From: AWTP1-13 sp035714005
GTDB taxonomy: Bacteria > Pseudomonadota > Alphaproteobacteria > Rhizobiales > Hyphomicrobiaceae
Reading direction: 5' to 3'
NCBI GenBank assembly: GCA_035714005.1
Contig: DASTMQ010000211.1
Coordinates: 1 to 12,475, forward strand
Length of the DNA stretch: 12,475 nucleotides
Shown here: piece by piece, positions 1 to 7,900 of the stretch
Position numbering within the stretch: the first letter of the stretch is position 1
Layout of the letters: the number at the start of each line of letters is the position of its first letter
Notes under the pieces: generated by a model
What the model saw: only the letters and a program-made list of their open reading frames with translations
Databases searched by the model: none
What the model was told of the DNA's origin: nothing
Program-made: the position numbers and the translations under genes

Positions 1-2184
1 CACATGATATTCGGCGATGTTGGCATTCATGATGCGACCAAAATTGTGATCGATCAGCGTCTCTTCGTGCAATGCCATGCCGATACCCCACACCACGCTG
101 CCCATGATCTGACTGCTCGCCGTTTTGGTGTTCAGGATGCGACCGGCGGCAACGGCGTTGACCACACGCGTGACGCGAATCACGCCGAGCTGTTCATCGA
201 CCTTCACCTCGGCAAAGATCGCCGAATGCGTGTTGTGGGCGTGCACGCCATCATCGGCGAACGTGGTCGACCTCTGCTGCTCGACACGATCGACCGCCCC
301 GGACCGCATGGCGTCGGCGATCGACACCGCGCGGGAAGCATCTCGCTTGCTGACAAGCTTACCATCGGCGAACACGACGTCGTCACGACCTGCGTCCGCT
401 AACGGTGAATTTGACATCTGCTTTGCCAGGCGCACCAGCTCGCTTCGAACGGCGGACGCCGTTGTCGCAATGCCATTTGCTACCGAGGCCGCTATCCATG
501 ATCCGCCTTCAACGGGCGATTGCGGCAGTGTCGAATCGCCAAGCCTGATGCTGATGTTTTCCAGCGGCAGCCCGAGCATGTCGGCCGCAACTTGCGCCAT
601 GATCGTGTAAGTGCCGGTGCCGATGTCGGAGGTCGCGCAGGAAACTTCCGCATGACCATCGGCAGAAAGTGCGATGCGCACGGCGATCGGCATCTGCAAC
701 GCTTCCCAGACGCCCGTCGCCATACCCCAGCCCACCAGCTCGCCGCCGTCGCGCATGGAACGCGGCTCGGCGTTGCGCCGCTGCCAACCGAAAGCCTCTG
801 CGCCCTGGCGGTAGCAATCGCGCAAATTCTTGCTGCTGTAGGGCCGATCGGTGTTCTGGTCCCGGTCCGAATAGCAGCGCAGGCGCAGCTCAAGCGGATC
901 GACCTTGAGCGCAACCGCAAGCTCGTCCATAGCACATTCGAGCGCATAGACCCCAGTGGCCGCGCTCGGACAGCGCATGTCGCACGAGGTCGCGAGATCG
1001 AGTCGAGCGAGCTTGTGCTCGTATTTCGCGTTGGGGCAGGCGTAGAGCAGGCCGGACCAGCCGGTCTCCTGCCTGTAGAAGTCTTCGTATTGCGATGTCA
1101 CCGTGATCGCCTCGTGCGTGATCGCCTCGAGGTTTCCGCCCCCGTCGGCGCCAAGCTCAATGCGCTGCAACATGGCGGGTCGATAGCCGAGCCCATACAT
1201 TTGCGTGCGGCTGAGGGCGACACGCACCGAGCGCTCGAGGGCACGCGCCGCTAACACGGCAAGCAAAACTTGGTACTGCGGGCGCAGGCCGGAACCGAAG
1301 CCGCCACCCATGTAGGGTGACATGACGCGCAGATCATCCGGCTCCATCAGGAGTGCGCCGCACAGATAGCGATGGACGTTTTGCACGCCCTGCGTCTTGT
1401 CGTAGACGGTTATTTTTCCGTCGCCGTGCCAAATCGCCGTCGACGCATACATTTCCATCGGGTTGTGATGCTCGATCGGCACGTAGTATTCGGCGGCGTG
1501 GCGAACCGCCGCCGCAGCCAATGCCTCCTCGGCCTGACCGCGTGGCTTGGGAGGCCCGAACCTGCTCGCTCCCGGCTGTGCGGGAGCGAAAGCCGCCTCG
1601 CGCTGGCGGTATAGGTCCGTGACGTGCCCATCGTCCTGGTATTCAACGCGCACCAGCGACGCCGCGAAACGCGCGATCTCCGGCTCTTCGGCTACAACCA
1701 AGGCGATCGGCTGGCCACTGAACCTGATTTTGTCGTCGTAAAGCGGCCGCAACGGCGAGCCTTCCGGAGCCGTCTCGTCCTGGTAGGCCTCGTCGCTGCC
1801 GGCCATGTCCGGCCGATTTTGGTGGCTGAGCACATCAATCACGCCGCCGACGCGGAGCGCCGCGCCGGCGTCGATCTCAAGGATGCGACCGTTGGCGATG
1901 CCGGATGTGACCAGGCTGCCGTGGGCGAGACCGGGCCCAAGGGCGAGGCCCGGTTCGTTGAACTCGGCGGCGTATTTCGCCGCACCGGTGACCTTGGCGC
2001 GACCGTCGATGCGGGAGGTCGGGGTGCCGATATAGGGTCTCGTTGGCTCGCTCGCTCGATTTGCCTGCGCAACGGCCTTGGCGGGGCGCCGCAAATCGTC
2101 CGGATCGACTAGGCCACCCCAGCCCACGGATCCGACCGCGGCCGCACCGCCGAGCACGCCGCGACGGCTGATTTTACTCACCAT
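1..2184 (-). CDS. paoC: Molybdopterin-binding (large) subunit of a PaoC/YagR-type aldehyde oxidoreductase, 3' end beyond the window
   Basis: This is the catalytic molybdenum subunit of a xanthine-dehydrogenase-family hydroxylase, which oxidises aldehydes or N-heterocycles. I translated 728 uninterrupted codons from the ATG at 2184 to the window edge. About 60 C-terminal residues should be missing, including the usual GVGE catalytic-glutamate motif. Family marks are SRIDGRAKVTGAAKYAAEF (about residues 57-75), the cofactor-contacting GGGFGSGLRPQ segment (about 293-303), LGYRPAMLQRIELGADG (about 332-348) and ALECAMDELA (about 414-423). The N-terminus reads KISRRGVLGGAAAVGSVG, a twin-arginine (Tat) signal-like sequence, so periplasmic export is possible. 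A purine-rich ribosome binding site (AGGGAGA) lies just before the ATG. The start is 85 nt after the FAD-subunit stop, in the same operon. The MRxPG loop reads MRCPSAATG, a departure from the usual MRAPG. The substrate cannot be told from sequence. Confidence 0.93.
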   Translation of the reverse strand, partial: MVSKISRRGVLGGAAAVGSVGWGGLVDPDDLRRPAKAVAQANRASEPTRPYIGTPTSRIDGRAKVTGAAKYAAEFNEPGLALGPGLAHGSLVTSGIANGRILEIDAGAALRVGGVIDVLSHQNRPDMAGSDEAYQDETAPEGSPLRPLYDDKIRFSGQPIALVVAEEPEIARFAASLVRVEYQDDGHVTDLYRQREAAFAPAQPGASRFGPPKPRGQAEEALAAAAVRHAAEYYVPIEHHNPMEMYASTAIWHGDGKITVYDKTQGVQNVHRYLCGALLMEPDDLRVMSPYMGGGFGSGLRPQYQVLLAVLAARALERSVRVALSRTQMYGLGYRPAMLQRIELGADGGGNLEAITHEAITVTSQYEDFYRQETGWSGLLYACPNAKYEHKLARLDLATSCDMRCPSAATGVYALECAMDELAVALKVDPLELRLRCYSDRDQNTDRPYSSKNLRDCYRQGAEAFGWQRRNAEPRSMRDGGELVGWGMATGVWEALQMPIAVRIALSADGHAEVSCATSDIGTGTYTIMAQVAADMLGLPLENISIRLGDSTLPQSPVEGGSWIAASVANGIATTASAVRSELVRLAKQMSNSPLADAGRDDVVFADGKLVSKRDASRAVSIADAMRSGAVDRVEQQRSTTFADDGVHAHNTHSAIFAEVKVDEQLGVIRVTRVVNAVAAGRILNTKTASSQIMGSVVWGIGMALHEETLIDHNFGRIMNANIAEYHV

Positions 2185-2269
2185 GCTTGTCTCCCTGCCG
2201 ATGATCGAGCCACGACGGCGGGCCGCCTGCGGAGCCGCACGCATCGAGCAAACCGGGCCATTTGCCTCA

Positions 2270-3286
2270 TCACAAAATCTTCTTGTTGGATTGTGATTGC
2301 GGCGTGCCCTGCGCTGCCTGTGTCAGGGCGCGGACAAGTGTGCGGCGCGCAAGATCGATCTTGAAGGTGTTGTAGGGATACCCCTTGGCGTCACGCAGCA
2401 CGATAGCGGCGGCCCGCTCGAAATTCGCGTCATTGGGGGCCTGCCCGCGCAGGGCCGCTTCCGCCGCCGGATCGCGCCAGGGCTTGTGTGCTACGCCGCC
2501 AAGCGCCAACCGCGCCTCCCTGACGAGGCCGCCGTCCAAATCGAGCCCCACCGCAACCGACACGAGCGCGAAGGCATAAGACAGCCGATCGCGGATCTTC
2601 AAATAGGTGTAGTGGTCGGCGAAGCCAGGCGCGGGCAGCTCCACCGCGGTGATGATCTCGTCGGGACGCAAATTGGTATCGATCTGCGGCGTATCCCCGG
2701 GCAAGCGATGGAAATCCGCAAACGGAATCGCGCGCTCGCCGGCGGGCCCCAGCACATGCACCTTGGCTTCCAACGCAGCAAGCGCAACGCACATGTCGGA
2801 GGGATGCGTTGCGATACAGGCTTCGCTGCTGCCCAGTATCGCGTGCATGCGGTTGAGGCCATTGCGCGCCGAGCAGCCGGTTCCCGGCTCGCGCTTGTTG
2901 CAAGGCGTCACCAAGTCATAGAAATAGTGGCAGCGCGTCCGTTGCAGCAGATTGCCCCCGGTCGATGCCATGTTGCGCAACTGCTGCGAGGCCCCAGCAA
3001 GAATTGCGCTCGACAGCAGCGGATAGCGCTGCTCGACCAGTGGATGATAGGCAAGGTCCGTGTTCGCTACCAGCGCGCCGATGCGAAGACCACCGTCGCT
3101 CAGCTCTTCGACCGCCTGCAATGGCAGCCTCGTGATGTCGATCAGCCGCGTCGGCCGCTCCACATCCTCCTTCATCAAATCAACCAGGTTGGTGCCGCCA
3201 GCAATGAATTTCGCGCCCGGCGCCATGGCGATTTGACGGACAGCATCCGCCACGCTGCTTGCCCGCGCATACTCGAAATTTATCAT
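2270..3286 (-). CDS. paoB: FAD-binding subunit of the aldehyde oxidoreductase (PaoB/YagS type, with 4Fe-4S insertion)
   Basis: This 338-residue protein is the middle electron-transfer subunit. It passes electrons from the iron-sulfur clusters to FAD and then to the final acceptor. It is of normal family length. The FAD pyrophosphate-binding motif AGGTNLVDLM is at about residues 29-38, and the second flavin motif ASTGGNLLQRTRC is at about 107-119. Cysteines 119, 129, 138 and 157 lie in the insertion that in E. coli PaoB holds an extra 4Fe-4S cluster. That insertion places this enzyme in the PaoABC-type group rather than with classical XdhB or CoxM. The start codon overlaps the stop of the 2Fe-2S gene in an ATGA arrangement (3283-3286), so translation is probably coupled. 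The gene ends 85 nt before the molybdenum subunit. The physiological electron acceptor is unknown. Confidence 0.93.
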   Translation of the reverse strand: MINFEYARASSVADAVRQIAMAPGAKFIAGGTNLVDLMKEDVERPTRLIDITRLPLQAVEELSDGGLRIGALVANTDLAYHPLVEQRYPLLSSAILAGASQQLRNMASTGGNLLQRTRCHYFYDLVTPCNKREPGTGCSARNGLNRMHAILGSSEACIATHPSDMCVALAALEAKVHVLGPAGERAIPFADFHRLPGDTPQIDTNLRPDEIITAVELPAPGFADHYTYLKIRDRLSYAFALVSVAVGLDLDGGLVREARLALGGVAHKPWRDPAAEAALRGQAPNDANFERAAAIVLRDAKGYPYNTFKIDLARRTLVRALTQAAQGTPQSQSNKKIL

Positions 3287-3813
3287 GACTTATCCCTCAT
3301 TACGGCCATTGCCTGCTCTATCGCGGCAACGATGTTGGGATAGGCTCCGCAGCGGCAGATGTTGCCGCTCATAAGCTCCCGAATTTCATCGCTGGTCTTC
3401 GCCTTGCCCTCGGCGATGAGGCCGGCGGCAGAGCAGATCTGTCCGGGCGTACAGTAGCCGCACTGGAACGCATCGTGCTCGATGAAGGCCTGCTGCAAGG
3501 GGTGCAGGGCGTCACTCGCCGCCAGCCCTTCGATGGTGGTGATCTGCGCACCGTCCTGCATGACCGCGAGAGCGAGACAGGAGTTGAGACGCCGGCCTTC
3601 GACTAGGACGGTGCAGGCGCCACATTGGCCATGGTCACAGCCTTTTTTGGTGCCGGTCAGGTCAAGGTGATCGCGTAGGGCGTCGAGCAGGGTCGTCCAC
3701 GGCGCCAATTGCAGGTGAGCCTCGACCCCGTTGACGGTGAGCGCGACCTCGATCTTGGCCGGTGGCTGGGTCGCGCCGCCGATCGGCGAGGGTGCTTTGC
3801 TGGTCTGCGACAT
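3283..3813 (-). CDS. paoA: 2Fe-2S subunit of the aldehyde oxidoreductase (PaoA/YagT type)
   Basis: This 176-residue subunit carries two 2Fe-2S clusters that wire the molybdenum centre to the flavin subunit. The plant-ferredoxin-type N-terminal cluster is ligated by Cys59, 64, 67 and 79 (KKGCDHGQCGACTVLVEGRR, then NSC). The C-terminal helical cluster uses Cys118, 121, 153 and 155 (QCGYCTPGQ and NICRCGAY). All eight ligands are present. I chose the ATG at 3813 because GGAG sits about 8 nt upstream and the ferredoxin fold begins about 20 residues later. An in-frame ATG at 3945 would add 44 residues with no family resemblance and no better ribosome site. Unlike E. coli PaoA, no twin-arginine signal is visible here. 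It is the first gene of the operon, so the promoter should lie upstream between 3814 and about 3960. I could not identify convincing -35 and -10 boxes there. Confidence 0.94.
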   Translation of the reverse strand: MSQTSKAPSPIGGATQPPAKIEVALTVNGVEAHLQLAPWTTLLDALRDHLDLTGTKKGCDHGQCGACTVLVEGRRLNSCLALAVMQDGAQITTIEGLAASDALHPLQQAFIEHDAFQCGYCTPGQICSAAGLIAEGKAKTSDEIRELMSGNICRCGAYPNIVAAIEQAMAVMRDKS

Positions 3814-4582
3814 TGATGTCTCCAGATAGAACGGGCTCGGGCGTGCGGCGCGGATCGATCGGTCAAGCAAAGGGCAGGTGCGAAAATATTGGTGCAAGCG
3901 GGGAATGCCGAACTCTCCCCCAGCTTCAGCTTGTCGAAGAAGCATCGGAAAGTTGTCGGTTCAGCCAATGAGACTTAGCCGGCAACATCGCAGCCGCGCC
4001 GGTAGTTCCGGTATCGGGGACAACCCTGATAGGTCGCGGGGGCTCCTTGGATTTTTTTTGCAGGCCGCAAGCGCGGTGGCGCTGGGTAGCGCTGCGGTCG
4101 CCGACAGCCAGGCAGGCGCCTTGGAACGCGGTGGCCAGCTCGCGACATCTCTGAACCGATTTTCGCCCGGCGTGCGATCACAATTGCGCGGCCGGTCTCG
4201 CAGCGCAGGCTTCCCAAGGCGGCGGCCGCTTGGCACCACGCGTCGAGGCGGCAGCCCTGGATCGCACTGCAGGTCGCCGCATAGGACATTGCAGCACTGC
4301 TTCGACAGGAGCCGAAGGATGGTCGTCCACGACGGCGAGAAGTTCCAACGCCGAGGCTTTCGCACCCTTTTCACTCGAATTTTCCCATCACAACTGACGT
4401 TGCCGGTATTTGTGACGCTTCTCAGCATGACTGGGCGTGCAACGGCCCAGCGGCGACATTGGTCGTTCGCTCGGGGTGTGGCACCGCCACCGAGCCACGA
4501 TGCTGCCAGATCCGATGCACGCGTGATGGCCGAGCAATCCCGGGACAGTTTATGCTTGGCACCCTCGTGACACTCACACTGC
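3814..4582. other. Intergenic region without a recognisable gene
   Basis: About 770 nt separate the 5' end of the oxidoreductase operon from the FGE remnant. Open frames exist on both strands, for example 213 codons on the minus strand (3961-4602) and 230 codons on the plus strand (3878-4570). Their products are Arg/Pro/Ser/Cys-rich, match no family I know and have no convincing ribosome binding sites. The stretch holds a run of eight T at 4052-4059 without a clear upstream stem. It most likely contains the operon promoter plus decayed DNA. At 4552 a short plus-strand frame would encode a signal-peptide-like stretch (MLGTLVTLTLLVPMSMQA). This may be the old start of the FGE gene in a different frame. 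Confidence 0.5.
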
Positions 4583-4902
4583 TTGTGCCGATGTCGATGC
4601 AAGCAAGGTCAAACAGAAAACCGAGCAGAGGCTGTTAGCGGCGCCGAGCGCATCATGCGCGACGGCCCGATCTGTCCGGAAATGGTCGTTGTGCCTGCCG
4701 GAGAGTGCATGCTGCGATCATCGCAAGAGCGAGCGCGGCCACCTTGGCCAGGAATATACAGTATGCGGAATAACTAAGACATCGCAACCGCATCCACCAT
4801 TCGCAACCGCCGCCACGATCAATTACAAACAAGCCAACTATGCCGCCAACTTTGTATACGGCGTTGTCTTCCCCAGCAGCGACACTAAAGTTGGGGCCTT
4901 CG
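4583..4902 (+). pseudogene. Remnant of a formylglycine-generating enzyme (FGE/SUMF1)-family gene, internally deleted and frameshifted
   Basis: Two pieces of the FGE-sulfatase fold survive in different frames. The first (frame of 4583, about 4640-4745) reads MRDGPICPEMVVVPAGECM. This resembles the opening of bacterial FGE-family domains, typically CPEMVVVPAGSFMMGS. The second (frame of 4821, about 4750-4902) reads PPFATAATINYKQANYAANF followed by VYG and then DTKVGAF. This resembles the family's central part, where an INxxQANYxxNxxYG block is followed by a PVGSFxPN block. The segment that should lie between them, roughly a hundred residues, is gone. The C-terminal part with the GNVWEW motif is absent too. 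Similarity stops about 36 nt before the PKS stop codon, and the two genes converge. This is a dead fragment. The family call rests on motif recall rather than an alignment. Confidence 0.72.
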
Positions 4903-4938
4903 AGGTGAGGCGCGGCGCCACTTGCGGGTGCACGCGAT

Positions 4939-7900
4939 TTAGGCGCCAAATTTTGCAAACTCGCGGTTGATTGTTTGCAAAATGTAGTCTCGGTCATCCG
5001 CCATCAAGAAATGCGAGCCTTTGCGTACATGGTTGGTGAAGCCACCCCGCGTGAGCTCGCCCCAGCCGGCCGAATCTTCGGCCGACACCCAGGGGTCCAA
5101 ATCACCAATAAAACTGCTGATCGGGAAGGAGAACGGGTCGCCAGGTTGATGCCGATAGTTGGAGGCCATCTCAAATTCGGCACGGATCGTCGGCAACAAT
5201 GCTTTTCTCAGCTGCGGTATCTCGAGCATCCGATCGGCAGCCGGCGTATCGAATTGACGTATGATGTCCGCAAAAACATCGTCCGGTTGCGCGTGCGGCG
5301 GAGCTCCAAGCTCGAATTGCGGGTGCAGCATCATGTCATAGATCAAATTGTCCTCAAACGCGCCCCGGTGCTGCAACAGCTGCGGTGGCTTTACCCCGCA
5401 GGCAAACGCGTGCTTGATATAGCGTGCAGAGGCCTGTGGCAGCGCGCAAAGCGTCGCGAACATTGTGAGGCCGCCCAGGCAGTGCCCAAAAAAGGCAGCC
5501 GGCCGGTCCAGCCAGCCGACCATTTCCGCCAACAAACGTTTGACAAACGTATCGAGGTTATCGACGGCTGTTTCTTTGATGCGGGTTCCCCGGCCCGGCG
5601 GCTCGATCGCCACCAATTCCACGGCTGAATCGAGCCATTGCGGCCACGTCCGGAACGACACGACGCCGCCCCCCGCATAGGGAAAACAGAACAAACGGGC
5701 CTTGGCACCGGGATTTGGCCGGGGCGCGACCAACCACTTGCCGCCGGCGGGCGAAGCGATCTCTGCGGTGAAGTTTAAAGCCGGCGAGCGGACAGCCGCT
5801 GACCCGGCGCCATTGCCCTTGCCGCTGGGGAGCTCAGCCTCGGTTCCTTCAGCACCCGGACGGCTCCCTGAGTGCGTGCCGTTTCCAGCCGCCATTGCTG
5901 CCGCGCCGACGCTGTGGGGCGCAACTTGTGCCCGCTCGCCAGCTTGCTGTTGCCTGCCGGTGATTTGGAGTTCCATCACCGTCGCAGCTGTGAGCGCGGA
6001 TGCTGCCGGCGTCGCCCGCAACGGAACCGGCGCGACAGGGGTCGGCAGATCCAGCATTTTGAGCAAGGGCGCCGAGGTCGGCGCCGACCGCGTGTTGGCG
6101 GGGTCGGCGGGGGTGGTGCCGGTAGTAGCGGCGGCCAGATGATCGACCAGTTGGTTGATCGTCGGTCCTTTGATCAGGTCCGCGACGGGAACCGGAATGG
6201 CGAACTCATTTTCGAGGCTGTTCGACAAGGTCACTGCCATCAGCGAATCCACCCCGAGTTCGTTCAATGGCTGATCCGGGTTGATCGCTTCGGCGAAACC
6301 AAGTTTTGCCGTGATGTGCTCTTGCAATCTGATGCGAAGCTGTTGACGTGCGTGACCATTCGCTGCCACCAGGGGTGCAGGCAGGCTGATCTCGGCCTCA
6401 TGCCTCTTCGATGCTGCAACGGCCTCACCCACGCGCATCAGCTCCGCCAAGAACGGGGGCCTGCCAACTTTGCCGGCATAGGTCGGCCAATCAGCAATGG
6501 CGACCGCGATTTGATCCACGTCGCGGTGCATCAGCTGGTCGAACAGCTCTATGGCGCGGTCGGGAGACACAAAATTCACGCCCAGTGCGGACCACATCGC
6601 CTCGCCGCGGGCGCCCGAAACCGTGGCCAACCCGCCCCCGGACCAGGCGCACCAATTGATCGCCGTGGCGGGCAAGCCCGCGGCGCGGCGATGAGCCACC
6701 AAGGCATCGAGAAACGCGCTACTGGCCGTGTAGTTTGCCTGGCCCGCCGAACCGAGCAGGCTCAACAATGAGGACTTCAAAATAAAGAAGTCTAGCTCGA
6801 GCGATTTGGTATATTCATGCAGCAGCCAGCTTCCATAAACTTTGGGCTCGAATAGGCGGGCGAACCTGTCCCAATCCAGTTGGGCCAAGATTCCGTCATC
6901 CAGGACGCCGGCCGACTGCACCACGCCTCTGAGTGGCGGCAACTCGTTGCCAATCGTCTCAATCAGCTGCCTGACCTCCATAGCTCGGCTGATGTCGACG
7001 GCAGCAACGTGCACCTTGGCACCGTTCAGCTCCGCGGCGCTGAAGATTGCTTGTGCTGCTTCGGCCTTCGCCTTGCGACCCGTCAAGACAAGGTGTTTGG
7101 CACCTTTGCCGATCAGCCACTTGGCAACGCTGCAGCCCAGCATTCCCAGCCCACCGGCGACAAGATAGGTGGCGTCGCCGCGCACGCGCGGCGGCCGTGC
7201 GGGCAGGTCGGCCAGCGTTTGTTTGACAAACCTTGCCACCATACGCCGACCAGAGGCGGTAATGGCAATCTGGGTCTCACCATCGGGCGAGAGCAACTCC
7301 GCCGCCAATTGCTCTACGTCCGGCGTCCGCCGTGGATCGAACTGCAGATCGATCAATCCTCCCCAGATGCTCGGATATTCGATGGCAATGGTGCGTCCCA
7401 GACCCCAGAGCGGCGCCTGAACCGGATCGATATGCTGGTCATGGCCCTCGGTCTTCTGCGTGTTTGCCGTGACAAACCAAAGGCGCCGGTCGGGCTGGCC
7501 GGTCGAGCGCGTTTCGGCAAGCGCGTGCAAGATCGCCAACGCCCCACGGCACATCATCTCACTGCCGCTCTTCAAGCCTTGCAGCGTTATGGCCTCGATG
7601 GCCGGAATATCCAAACCCCACAGGTAGAGCACGCCCGCGCAGGGGAACCGCTCGCTGACGGCGACTTGCTCAAGCAGGCGGCGAAAACCATGCGGCTGTC
7701 GTTCGTTTACGGTCCAGGTTCGGGCGCCGCGCTGGCCGCATGCATCATCCCTGTAGACGAGGTGGCAACGATGGCCCCCGGCTTCCAGCCGGCCGGCGAG
7801 CGCGACCCCGACACCCTTGGCGTCGGCGAAGATTATCCAGCTTCCCGGAGCGCGATCGGGCCTCGGATTGGCCACGGCGTTCGAGCTCTGGCGCCAGGCC

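Noticed and set aside
2297..3343. Long plus-strand open frame of 348 codons opposite the FAD subunit
   Set aside because: It is antisense to a gene with clear family motifs, its product is Arg/Gln-rich and unlike any known protein, and such shadows are usual in high-GC DNA.
3814..3945. 44-residue N-terminal extension of the 2Fe-2S subunit from an ATG at 3945
   Set aside because: The extension shows no family resemblance and no Tat signal. The ATG at 3813 has a good GGAG and gives the normal subunit length.
4052..4059. Run of eight T as a possible rho-independent terminator
   Set aside because: I could not find a stable GC stem immediately upstream on the plus strand, and no intact plus-strand gene ends there.
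3961..4602. Minus-strand open frame of 213 codons in the intergenic region
   Set aside because: It is Arg/Pro/Cys-rich, has no ribosome site or family resemblance, and overlaps the upstream edge of the FGE remnant on the other strand.
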